A stretch of 7,237 bases of DNA from Alphaproteobacteria bacterium (GCA_030427215.1 JAUHXB010000062.1:1-7237), one strand, 5' to 3'; positions 1 to 6,519 are shown, counted from the first letter of the stretch. Made by a program: numbers and translations. The notes: generated by a model from the letters alone, not told the origin.

Positions 1-1206
1 GATGTATTGCCCTTCCCTAAAAATCTGTTATTCCCAGTCTTTAAATCAGGTGACATTGCAACATGGCCACGCGATGACCATCATTTTGATTTGGATGATG
101 TGATGAATTTTGAAGGCCTGCCCAAAGCCGTCGACATTGATGTCAAAAACGACGTTGCGTTATTGCAATATACGGGTGGAACGACTGGCGTGCCAAAGGG
201 TGCGATGTTGACCCATGCGAACCTGTCCGCAAATACCGAACAATGCCTGGTTGCCTTTGACGGTGTTGAAATGGGTAAGGAAAAAATGTTGGCGGTTATT
301 CCGTTTTTCCATGTGTTTGCCATGACGGTTGCGTTAAATTTGGCGACACGGATTGCATCCGAAATTATCGCCATTCCAAAATTTGAATTGGAAGACGCCA
401 TCAAATTAATTCATAAGAAAAAACCTACGGTTATGCCAGCGGTTGCGGCGATTTATAACGCCATTGCCAATTATAAAGATATTGCAAAATATGATTTGGG
501 ATCATTGAAACGATGCATTTCCGGTGGCGCGCCTTTGCCCGTTGAGGTTAAACGCAAGTTTGAAAAAATGACAGGGTGCGTTTTAGTGGAAGGATACGGA
601 TTAACCGAAACATCGCCCGTCACCCACGTCAATCCATTGGATGGTGAAAATAAACCAGGATCAATTGGCTTACCTTTGGAAGGAACACAGGTTCAAATCG
701 TTGATCCCGAAAAACATAAAAAGCAAATGAAGCAGGGCGAAAAAGGCGAAATTTGTATCAAGGGCCCTCAGGTCATGAAGGGATATTGGAACAATGCCGA
801 ATCCACCAAAAACACCCTGCGTGATGGGGAATGGTTGCATACTGGTGACATCGCCTATGTCGACGAAGATGGATATTTCTTTATCGTTGATCGTATCAAA
901 GACCTGATCATCACCAACGGGTACAACGTCTATCCCCGCCATGTTGAGGAAGCCATTTACAAACATAAAGATGTCGAAGAATGCATCGTTGGCGGTATTC
1001 CTTGTAATAGTCGCGGTGAACGTGTCAAGGCATGGATCAAATTAAAGGACGACCGCAAATTGAGCGAAGTTGTCTTGCGCGAATTCCTAAAAGATAAATT
1101 ATCCCCGATCCAAATGCCAAAGGACATTGAATTTCGGACAGAGCCATTGCCCAAAACAATGATCGGTAAATTATCGCGTAAGGATATTATTGCAGAAGAA
1201 GTTTAA
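1..1206 (+). CDS. fadD: Long-chain fatty acid--CoA ligase (FadD-type), 5' end outside window
   Basis: AMP-forming acyl-CoA synthetase of the adenylate-forming (ANL) superfamily. It activates a fatty acid with ATP to an acyl-adenylate and transfers it to CoA, feeding beta-oxidation or lipid synthesis. The frame is open from base 1, so 401 C-terminal residues are visible; full-length family members have about 550-570, and the N-terminus lies upstream. Numbering from the TTG at position 7, the visible motifs are the P-loop YTGGTTGVPKG (55-65), GYGLTETSP (196-204), the hinge region with TGD (279-281) and DRIKD (295-299), the NGYNVYP segment (304-310), and the A10 catalytic lysine K388 in PKTMIGK. 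All core motifs are intact, so the enzyme should be active. All 13 arginine codons after position 7 are CGN. No terminator is visible after the stop. Chain-length preference cannot be read from the sequence; a medium-chain ligase is possible but less likely. Confidence 0.93.
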   Translation, partial: DVLPFPKNLLFPVFKSGDIATWPRDDHHFDLDDVMNFEGLPKAVDIDVKNDVALLQYTGGTTGVPKGAMLTHANLSANTEQCLVAFDGVEMGKEKMLAVIPFFHVFAMTVALNLATRIASEIIAIPKFELEDAIKLIHKKKPTVMPAVAAIYNAIANYKDIAKYDLGSLKRCISGGAPLPVEVKRKFEKMTGCVLVEGYGLTETSPVTHVNPLDGENKPGSIGLPLEGTQVQIVDPEKHKKQMKQGEKGEICIKGPQVMKGYWNNAESTKNTLRDGEWLHTGDIAYVDEDGYFFIVDRIKDLIITNGYNVYPRHVEEAIYKHKDVEECIVGGIPCNSRGERVKAWIKLKDDRKLSEVVLREFLKDKLSPIQMPKDIEFRTEPLPKTMIGKLSRKDIIAEEV

Positions 1207-1220
1207 AATTACATAAAAAA

Positions 1221-1249
1221 TTGACTTATTTAGACGTTCTATGTATAAA
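1221..1249 (+). promoter_or_regulatory. Sigma70-type promoter for the 124-residue orphan gene
   Basis: A TTGACT -35 box (1221-1226) is followed by exactly 17 bp and a TATAAA -10 box (1244-1249). Each box matches 5 of 6 consensus bases. The standard distance places +1 at about 1255-1256, on the ATG of the next gene at 1255, so the transcript would have essentially no leader. The match is read directly from sequence; activity is inferred. Confidence 0.6.
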
Positions 1250-1254
1250 AAAGA

Positions 1255-1629
1255 ATGTCTAAAAAAGATTTTTATGTTGTGTCTACAGAAGTTCCGTATA
1301 TCGACGGATTAGGTTCGTGTGACTTTTTAGAAGTCGTTTATAAAATGAGTGATGCCTTTGCTGACGCTGTTAAAAATAAAGGCTTTGAAATAATACTTCA
1401 GGATGATCCATATCAAACGGAATTCGAAGATGAAGAGAGCGCCTCAGCACTCAACACAAGGGAGCTTGTTCATGCTGTTCACGGCCATGGTGGACATTAC
1501 AATTTTGATAATAATACCTTAATAGTCTATATGGATTATGAATCTGTTGTAGAAAATTTTAATAATTCACCAGTAGAGGCACTTAGAAAAAAAGCTGATA
1601 ATCTATTAAAATCGCATAGACCAAAATAA
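1255..1629 (+). CDS. Hypothetical 124-residue protein with a histidine cluster
   Basis: I do not recognise a family. The protein is soluble-looking and acidic in the middle (QDDPYQTEFEDEES, 49-62), with no signal peptide or membrane segment. Four histidines lie within nine residues (H73, H76, H78, H81, in VHAVHGHGGH), which could bind a metal, but no known motif is matched. A lysine-rich tail ends the protein. The start is constrained: an in-frame TAA at 1246-1248 overlaps the -10 box and no other ATG is nearby, the next Met being residue 31. There is no usable Shine-Dalgarno; AAGA directly abuts the ATG. All three arginine codons are AGA or AGG, whereas the neighbouring acyl-CoA ligase uses only CGN, and the gene looks more A/T-rich. 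This suggests recent acquisition. It converges on recN across a 56-bp A/T-rich gap. It occupies the side of recN where ligA is often found in relatives. Confidence 0.7.
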   Translation: MSKKDFYVVSTEVPYIDGLGSCDFLEVVYKMSDAFADAVKNKGFEIILQDDPYQTEFEDEESASALNTRELVHAVHGHGGHYNFDNNTLIVYMDYESVVENFNNSPVEALRKKADNLLKSHRPK

Positions 1630-1685
1630 TATTTTCAACAACACAACGTAGCAGTATTCTAAAAATATATAAATATAATTTTTCT

Positions 1686-3347
1686 TTATGCCGCGGCGCG
1701 GAGGACTTTTGCGGCTGCTCGCGCCTCATCCGTCATTGATGCGCCTGACACCATGCGTGCGATTTCATCAATGCGTGTATTTTCATCTTCAATCGGGGTG
1801 ACGCTTGTCGTTGTTGCGCCCGCATCATCGTCCGTTTTTGAAATAATCCAATGGTGATTGGCCTTTGCCGCGACCTGTGGTGAATGTGTCACCACCAACA
1901 CTTGCGCCCCTTGTGCCATACGGGCCAACCTTGCGCCCACGGCATCCGCGGTTGGGCCACCAATACCGCTATCCACCTCGTCAAATACCATAACGGGAAT
2001 TTTGGATGAGGCGGACAGAACAACCTTCAACGCCAACATGATGCGGGATAATTCCCCGCCTGATGCGACTCTCCCCAATTCGCCTTCGGGTGATCCGGCA
2101 TTGGTTTTAATCAGGAATTTTACATCGTCGATCCCATTCGTAGATGGATTGTCCGCTTGGTCAATGCCAACCCGAAAAACGGCATTCGCCAATTTGAGAT
2201 CAGGGAGTTCAGCCATAACAACCTTCGATAATGTGGCGCCTACTGCTATTCGTTTTTCGGATAAAATTTGCGCGTTTTCAAAATATATTTTTTCGGCATG
2301 AATTCGCGCCTGTTCCAATTCACCAGCGCGCTTATCATTGTGTCGAATGGCAGATAATTGATCTTGCATGCTTTGCAATAAATCAGGCAAATCATCACAC
2401 ATCACATTATGTTTTCGGGCCAGCGCGCGAAGTTCGTGCAAACGGTCATCGACATGTTCAATGTCTTCGTCTTCGCCCAAATTATGCCCCGCCATTTCAA
2501 TATCACCCGCAATATCGCGCAAAGATGATAATGCCGCATCCATTTTTTCAATGAACGGATCAATGCTTGCGGGCGCCATATCCGCCACCTTTTCAAGGGC
2601 ACGGATCGCACGATACAAGGAATCATTTGTGGCCTTGTCGCCTTCCAAGGCCTGATGCGCCTCGTTAAAACCCTGCATGATGGCTTCGAAATGTTGAAGG
2701 CGTTGGCGTTTTTCCAACAAGATGTCTTCTTCGCCTTTATCGGGAGCGATTTTTTGTAATTCCTCGACGCAGGCCGTTAAATATTCCTCATCCGCCTTGG
2801 CCTTTTCCAACATGTCAAAATGATCTTTCACGGCCTTAATCGCCGCGCGCCATGTTTTCCATGCCGACTGTGTTGCGGTAACATCAGGTTGTAACTCACC
2901 AAAATTATCCAATAATCCGCCATGATGTTTGGAATCCAACAATCCATAGGTTTCAAATTGACCATGAATATCAATTAACTTTTCACCAATGGTTTTGAGT
3001 AAGGATACACTGACGGGCATGTCATTCACAAAGGCCTTTGATCGCCCATCAGAGCCCAATGTTCGACGGATGATCAATTCGCCATCCGCGTTAAAATCAT
3101 TGTCTTTTAATATCTGAAAAACAATGTGATTGGCAGGTAAATCGAAGGACGCAGTGACTGATGCCTGATCTTCATTTTTTCTCAATAATCCGCTATCCGC
3201 GCGATTTCCTAGTATCAAGCCTAGAGAATCTAACAAAATTGATTTCCCCGCGCCCGTTTCCCCTGTGAGCGCGGTCATACCCGTATCCATCGTTAAAGAT
3301 AACGATTTTATCAAAACAATATTATTGATTGAAAGGTGGGTTAGCAT
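1686..3347 (-). CDS. recN: DNA repair protein RecN
   Basis: SMC-like ATPase acting in RecA-dependent repair of DNA double-strand breaks in the cytoplasm. At 553 residues it matches the usual RecN length. Visible elements in order: an N-terminal ABC half with Walker A GETGAGKS (29-36), a Q-loop region IDIHGQFE (about 126-132), a long helical, probably coiled-coil, middle (about 150-370), the ABC signature SGGELSR (429-435), Walker B VMVFDEVD (452-459) with SGIGG after it, and a switch histidine in THSPQVAA (H488). RecN-family VTHSPQVA and FDEVDSGIGG are diagnostic against SMC, RecF or Rad50. The start codon lies 9 bp after the bamD stop. A GGAG inside the last bamD codons (3360-3363) is 12 nt from the ATG, a rather long spacing, so translational coupling to bamD is likely. 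It appears to be the last gene of the lpxC-bamD-recN unit. Confidence 0.97.
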   Translation of the reverse strand: MLTHLSINNIVLIKSLSLTMDTGMTALTGETGAGKSILLDSLGLILGNRADSGLLRKNEDQASVTASFDLPANHIVFQILKDNDFNADGELIIRRTLGSDGRSKAFVNDMPVSVSLLKTIGEKLIDIHGQFETYGLLDSKHHGGLLDNFGELQPDVTATQSAWKTWRAAIKAVKDHFDMLEKAKADEEYLTACVEELQKIAPDKGEEDILLEKRQRLQHFEAIMQGFNEAHQALEGDKATNDSLYRAIRALEKVADMAPASIDPFIEKMDAALSSLRDIAGDIEMAGHNLGEDEDIEHVDDRLHELRALARKHNVMCDDLPDLLQSMQDQLSAIRHNDKRAGELEQARIHAEKIYFENAQILSEKRIAVGATLSKVVMAELPDLKLANAVFRVGIDQADNPSTNGIDDVKFLIKTNAGSPEGELGRVASGGELSRIMLALKVVLSASSKIPVMVFDEVDSGIGGPTADAVGARLARMAQGAQVLVVTHSPQVAAKANHHWIISKTDDDAGATTTSVTPIEDENTRIDEIARMVSGASMTDEARAAAKVLRAAA

Positions 3348-3356
3348 TTGCCGTTT

Positions 3357-4181
3357 TTACTCCGGCCTAAACAGGCTTTCGATGGTTTTGTCGATGAAGC
3401 CACGATCATCCAACAGCGCCTCACGTTGCGACTCATCCAATAATTTATAGGTGTCTTCGTACCATTCACTGCCTGGATAATTATACCCCAACACCGCGGC
3501 GACTCGTGTTGCCTCGCCCCGAATTCCCAATGATAAATAGGCTTCAACCAAACGGTGTAGCGCTTCGGGGACATGGGTTGTTGTTTGATAATCTTCAATC
3601 ACATTTTGGAAACGTTTAATCGCGGCGTGGAATTGATTCCGAACCAAATAATAACGGCCAACACTCATTTCCTTACCCGCCAAATGGTCTAGCGTTAAGT
3701 CCAGTTTTAACCGTGCATCGCGCGCATATTGACTGTTCGGGTGGGCGCGAAGCAACCCTTCAAATGTGTCCTTCGCCTGCATCGTCATATCCTGATCCCG
3801 GCCAACATCGGATATTTGATCATAATAATTCAGGGCCTTAAGATATAACGCATAATCCATATCACGGTTACCGGGGTGAAGGCGCATAAACCGATCAAGG
3901 GCAATAATTGATTCGATATAATCTTCATTTTCATAGGCCGAATAAGCCGCCATCAGCTGAGCCTTTGTCGCCCATTGAGAATAAGGGTGTTGGCGTTCAA
4001 CCTCGTTAAACAAATTAAAGGAGGTTGTGTAATCACGCGCATCCAATGCATCCGCGGCATCATTGTATAAAAGCTCAACTGGTTTTTCATCAACGAAATT
4101 ATCATCCAGAGGGTTTTCGCCATCCGATGAACACGCATTTAAAACAAACAAAAGGGGTAAAATGTAAAACCAAATTTTCAT
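3357..4181 (-). CDS. bamD: Outer membrane protein assembly factor BamD (lipoprotein)
   Basis: TPR-type lipoprotein of the BAM complex that works with BamA to fold beta-barrel proteins into the outer membrane. From the ATG at 4181 the protein has 274 residues. It begins with a short lipoprotein signal (MKIWFYILPLLFVLNAC), with lipobox L-N-A-C and lipidated Cys17. Ser18 follows, consistent with outer-membrane sorting. The body is a run of TPR-like helical pairs with family landmarks LYNDA, the R-HPYSQWA segment, AAYSAYEN, LDRFMRLHPGN, YALYLKALNYYDQI, RAHPNSQYARDA and the final LGYNYPGSEWYEDTYKLL. The start is uncertain. An in-frame ATG at 4208 or TTG at 4217 would add 9 or 12 residues, and none of the three has a clear Shine-Dalgarno. 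I prefer 4181 because it gives a compact signal peptide, although the upstream codons keep an extra Arg in the n-region. The gap to lpxC is 42 bp, or 15 bp with the 4208 start. It is followed closely by recN. Confidence 0.93.
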   Translation of the reverse strand: MKIWFYILPLLFVLNACSSDGENPLDDNFVDEKPVELLYNDAADALDARDYTTSFNLFNEVERQHPYSQWATKAQLMAAYSAYENEDYIESIIALDRFMRLHPGNRDMDYALYLKALNYYDQISDVGRDQDMTMQAKDTFEGLLRAHPNSQYARDARLKLDLTLDHLAGKEMSVGRYYLVRNQFHAAIKRFQNVIEDYQTTTHVPEALHRLVEAYLSLGIRGEATRVAAVLGYNYPGSEWYEDTYKLLDESQREALLDDRGFIDKTIESLFRPE

Positions 4182-4223
4182 GGTTCTAACATTAGGGCTT
4201 AGCGTCATTTTTGACAAATGGTT

Positions 4224-5150
4224 TTAAGCGTTATACGCAAGATTTGGACTGTGTGATTGATTGACGGGCATATAAACACCAATATTCATGTGATCAGTAA
4301 CAATCATGTAATTTGATTTATCTGCCATTAACGCGCAAAGCAATTGATTAGTTAATGCGTGCCCCCCCTTGGAAGATGTGAATTTCCCAATAAAAGGCAT
4401 TTCCAATAAATACGTATCACCCAACGCATCCAACATTTTATGGCGAACCGCGGCGCGGTCTTTGCGTGGGCGTGATTTATCACGGTAAATCGCATCATCG
4501 GCATAAATATCCGCGTTCGTGACATCACCGCCCTTGATTAAATCCATCGCCTTTAATTGGTCGACTTGATCCTTGGTTGTAAAGGTTGGGCTGTCCGCCA
4601 ATTCACGGATAAATTCATCATTATTCCCAAGGGTAAATTCATATGATTGTTGCCGTATAAAACGATTATCAAAATCGATTGAAAATTCAAATGACGATTC
4701 GGTGTCTGGTTCAAACCGCGCGAAAGCCCCATCATCACCGTAGACTTCGACTGTTTTTAAAATCTTCATCGCCTTGCGTGGGGCATTCAATTTTTCAATA
4801 CCCACCTTTTTAAATTCAGTGATAAATGGCCATGACGATCCATCCATGATTGGTAATTCAGGGCCATCAACGGTAATTGTCGCGTTATCAATCCCCATGC
4901 CTGCTAATGCCGCCATAACATGTTCAACCGTGCTCACGCTTGTGCCATGATCATTTTTTAACAGGGTACATAATTGTGATGCAACGACATTATCCCATCG
5001 CGCCATGATAACGTTATTTTCGTCAATATCCTTACGGATAAAACGAATGCCTTCATTCGCCATTGCGGGGGATATTGTCATTGTGACGGGAACGCCACTG
5101 TGCAGGCCGATCCCTTTAAATAAACAAACATTGATAAGAGTATGTTGCAT
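4224..5150 (-). CDS. lpxC: UDP-3-O-acyl-N-acetylglucosamine deacetylase LpxC
   Basis: Zinc amidase that deacetylates UDP-3-O-acyl-GlcNAc, the committed step of lipid A synthesis, in the cytoplasm. Its 308 residues compare with 305 in E. coli. It starts with the family N-terminus (TLIN...GIGLHSG, 4-19). Zinc ligands are H77 (TVEHVMAALAGMG), H237 and D241 (RHKMLDALGD), matching E. coli H79, H238 and D242. Catalytic-site residues E76, K238, D245 and H264 (GGHALTNQLL) are also present, as is the PIMDGSSWPF loop (100-109). The segment equal to E. coli RTFGF reads PTFTT (188-192): the key threonine (T189) is kept, but the following Gly and Phe are replaced. The GGS-DNA region after it is also divergent (KGGDVTNAD). 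The enzyme is therefore probably active, with a modified acyl-binding passage. The ATG at 5150 has no Shine-Dalgarno and lies at the predicted transcription start. ftsZ, the usual upstream neighbour in Alphaproteobacteria, is absent here. Confidence 0.95.
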   Translation of the reverse strand: MQHTLINVCLFKGIGLHSGVPVTMTISPAMANEGIRFIRKDIDENNVIMARWDNVVASQLCTLLKNDHGTSVSTVEHVMAALAGMGIDNATITVDGPELPIMDGSSWPFITEFKKVGIEKLNAPRKAMKILKTVEVYGDDGAFARFEPDTESSFEFSIDFDNRFIRQQSYEFTLGNNDEFIRELADSPTFTTKDQVDQLKAMDLIKGGDVTNADIYADDAIYRDKSRPRKDRAAVRHKMLDALGDTYLLEMPFIGKFTSSKGGHALTNQLLCALMADKSNYMIVTDHMNIGVYMPVNQSHSPNLAYNA

Positions 5151-5157
5151 AAGTTTA

Positions 5158-5186
5158 AATATAGTGATTTGGCATCACAATCTAAA
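5158..5186 (-). promoter_or_regulatory. Candidate promoter of the lpxC-bamD-recN unit
   Basis: Read on the minus strand, TTTAGA (5186-5181, 4 of 6 matches to the -35 consensus) is followed by 17 bp and TATATT (5163-5158, 5 of 6 to the -10). Transcription would start at 5150-5151, which is the A of the lpxC ATG or the base before it. This implies a leaderless or nearly leaderless message. The 17-bp spacer contains a perfect inverted repeat. Confidence 0.45.
5164..5178. repeat. Inverted repeat in the lpxC promoter spacer, possible operator
   Basis: GTGAT-TTGGC-ATCAC is a perfect 5-bp inverted repeat around a 5-bp centre, located entirely between the proposed -35 and -10 boxes of lpxC. The position suits a repressor site. 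A 5+5 bp palindrome can arise by chance, and I cannot name a regulator. Confidence 0.3.
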
Positions 5187-5190
5187 CTCA

Positions 5191-5220
5191 CTGAACATTT
5201 CGATATGTTACAGTTTTTTT
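5191..5220 (+). terminator. Weak stem-loop followed by seven T, plus-strand orientation
   Basis: CTGAACAT (5191-5198) pairs with ATGTT-A-CAG (5205-5213) with one bulged A and a six-base loop. T7 follows at 5214-5220. This has the form of an intrinsic terminator on the plus strand, yet the flanking genes are both on the minus strand and no plus-strand gene ends here. It could stop antisense transcription or act only as a hairpin at the 3' end of the 73-residue gene's message. The stem is A/T-rich and weak. Confidence 0.25.
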
Positions 5221-5226
5221 AAAAAC

Positions 5227-5448
5227 TTAACCTTTATTGGCTTTTAAATCATCATATTGAGCCAAAACGGCATCATATTCGGGGGATAATTCACGGCGTT
5301 CCTGAAAATCTTTTCCGCCTGTTGCACGTGTGATTGCCTGTTCCATCGCGGCAACCAAATTTTCAGAAATGCCAAGATCGCCTTGCTCTACGGCCAATTC
5401 CAAAGCAAACAAAATGCGGTCGCTTAAACGTTTATATTCCAATGCCAT
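5227..5448 (-). CDS. Small conserved-looking helical protein, 73 residues
   Basis: I cannot assign a function. The N-terminal half (MALEYKRLSDRILFALELAV, 1-20, continuing to about 41) reads as two amphipathic helices, followed by a GGKD turn and a C-terminal helix ending DDLKANKG. There is no signal peptide, membrane segment or cysteine. The opening LEYKRLSDRILFALELA resembles small uncharacterised proteins I recall from other Alphaproteobacteria, but that is memory, not a search. A good Shine-Dalgarno (AAAGGA, 9 nt before the ATG) supports it being a real gene and fixes the start. It sits 39 bp after the hydrolase stop on the same strand, so the two may share a transcript. It lies 76 bp before lpxC, which seems to have its own promoter. 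Confidence 0.72.
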   Translation of the reverse strand: MALEYKRLSDRILFALELAVEQGDLGISENLVAAMEQAITRATGGKDFQERRELSPEYDAVLAQYDDLKANKG

Positions 5449-5457
5449 GATGATATT

Positions 5458-5463
5458 TCCTTT
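5458..5463 (-). promoter_or_regulatory. Ribosome binding site of the 73-residue gene
   Basis: AAAGGA on the minus strand lies 9 nt before the ATG at 5448. It is the only well-placed Shine-Dalgarno I see in the window, so it both supports this small gene and contrasts with the other starts, which lack one. Confidence 0.6.
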
Positions 5464-5487
5464 GTAAAATCCTTATTTAAAATAATT

Positions 5488-6444
5488 TTAACAGTCCTTG
5501 GCCTTTGAAGAAAGATGTTTTTCAATAAAGCCATAAAATGATTGTAGCAATGCATTGCGAATGTCGTCAATTTCCGCGTGAATTTGGTGTTCTGATTTTT
5601 TAAAAACATATGTTTCGGCATGCTTGATATAAGACGCCGTTTTCATTGTTCCGTCATTATCCACCACAGCATCGCGCCCCGCCATTACGAAAAAACAAGG
5701 TGTTTGAATGGCGCACACATTATCGCGCTGGTGAAGAAATTTAATACTGGCCAATGCCTCTTTCAACCATCCCCATGTCACGCCCCCGCATTGCAATTCA
5801 GGTTGTGTCCTAAATAGATGAGGCTGCTTTTCGCGGCGGATCTTATCGCTCGACACCTTATATTTTGCGATATTGGCGTAGATTTCATTCCATCGCCGTT
5901 GCCCCAATGCATAACGGTTTAACCACCCAATCTTTGACGCGGTTTTGATAATAGCAGACGATAATAATTTCATGGTTCGTTTGGGTTGCAACCCCAACAT
6001 TGGTGCAATAAAATAAGCACATGTGAATGTATCGTAATGATTAATGAGATAGCGCAATGTGATATTCCCACCCATTGAATGCGCCATTAAAATTTTGGGC
6101 ACATTGATATGCTCAACCTGTTTTAAAAATAATGAAAAATCATCAACATCTCGCTCAAATCCCATCGAATGATGGCGGGAATTATCATCATTATAACGAT
6201 ATGATCCGCCCTGCCCCTGCCAATCCAAAATGGCGCAAGCATAGCCTTTCGCATTTAAATCACGAATAATTTCAAAATATTCTTCAATCACTTCGGTTCG
6301 CCCAGGAGCAATAACGATTAAAGCCTTTGCGGCATCAGGTGCGTTAAACCCATATCGAATTTTTTGATTATCTTGGTTTTTAAATTCACCCCATTGCCAG
6401 TAGTTAGGTGGGGTAAGGAGCGATTGGACGTCTTCTATGTTCAT
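5488..6444 (-). CDS. Alpha/beta hydrolase, lysophospholipase/monoacylglycerol lipase (PldB-like)
   Basis: A serine hydrolase of the alpha/beta fold, closest in pattern to PldB-type lysophospholipases and monoacylglycerol lipases (COG2267-like); the true substrate is unknown. From the ATG at 6444 it has 318 residues. Landmarks: oxyanion-side motif APGRTEVIEEYFEIIRDL (46-63), LDWQGQGGS (73-81, family RGQG), nucleophile elbow AHSMGG with Ser123 (Ala replaces the usual first Gly), a cap region (about 150-245), Asp258 in AGRD, and His286 in SEHQIHAEID. The triad is thus complete. There is no signal peptide, so a cytoplasmic or inner-membrane-associated enzyme is expected. The frame extends upstream to a TTG at 6483, but those 13 codons run through the CGCAAAG repeat, so I prefer the ATG. 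No clear Shine-Dalgarno precedes it. It is divergent from the gene at 6529 across 84 bp and precedes the 73-residue gene by 39 bp. Confidence 0.85.
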   Translation of the reverse strand: MNIEDVQSLLTPPNYWQWGEFKNQDNQKIRYGFNAPDAAKALIVIAPGRTEVIEEYFEIIRDLNAKGYACAILDWQGQGGSYRYNDDNSRHHSMGFERDVDDFSLFLKQVEHINVPKILMAHSMGGNITLRYLINHYDTFTCAYFIAPMLGLQPKRTMKLLSSAIIKTASKIGWLNRYALGQRRWNEIYANIAKYKVSSDKIRREKQPHLFRTQPELQCGGVTWGWLKEALASIKFLHQRDNVCAIQTPCFFVMAGRDAVVDNDGTMKTASYIKHAETYVFKKSEHQIHAEIDDIRNALLQSFYGFIEKHLSSKAKDC

Positions 6445-6459
6445 AAAACAAAGTTTAAA

Positions 6460-6485
6460 CGCAAAGGGCGCAAAGTCACGCAAAG
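6460..6485. repeat. Three direct copies of CGCAAAG upstream of the hydrolase
   Basis: CGCAAAG occurs at 6460-6466, 6469-6475 and 6479-6485, with start-to-start distances of 9 and 10 bp, nearly one helical turn. The array lies in the divergent intergenic region just upstream of the hydrolase ATG and next to an 8-bp palindrome GTTTAAAC (6453-6460). It could be a regulator binding array or a short mobile/selfish repeat. The repeat itself is plain in the sequence; the role is unknown. Confidence 0.6.
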
Positions 6486-6491
6486 TTTTAC

Positions 6492-6519
6492 TTGATTTTT
6501 ATTTATACATAATGATAAA
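6492..6519 (+). promoter_or_regulatory. Candidate promoter for the right-edge gene
   Basis: TTGATT (6492-6497, 4 of 6) and GATAAA (6514-6519, 4 of 6) are separated by 16 bp. Start of transcription would fall near 6526, leaving about three leader bases before the ATG at 6529. The -10 match is poor. CATAAT (6508-6513) is a better -10 but lacks a good -35. Confidence 0.3.

Noticed and set aside
1661..1684. A/T-only imperfect palindrome between the orphan gene and recN as a bidirectional terminator
   Set aside because: The pairing is imperfect and has no G-C pairs; in such A/T-rich sequence it is expected by chance.
1858..2301. 147-codon plus-strand open frame inside recN
   Set aside because: Lies antisense to the conserved ATPase core of RecN, has no recognisable motif and is best read as a shadow of that gene.
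4182..4217. Longer bamD N-terminus from TTG 4217 or ATG 4208
   Set aside because: Possible, but neither has a Shine-Dalgarno and the ATG at 4181 already gives a complete lipoprotein signal. Kept only as an alternative.
5216..5230. CtrA-like TTAA sites upstream of lpxC
   Set aside because: The two TTAA half-sites are only 4 bp apart, not the 7 bp needed for the CtrA pattern.
5477..5491. Perfect palindrome TTAAAAT-A-ATTTTAA overlapping the hydrolase stop
   Set aside because: Only A and T with a one-base centre, so no stable hairpin forms and a chance origin is likely.
6445..6483. Thirteen extra N-terminal codons of the hydrolase from TTG 6483
   Set aside because: These codons are the CGCAAAG repeat read as protein, they use a rare start, and they match no part of the hydrolase fold.
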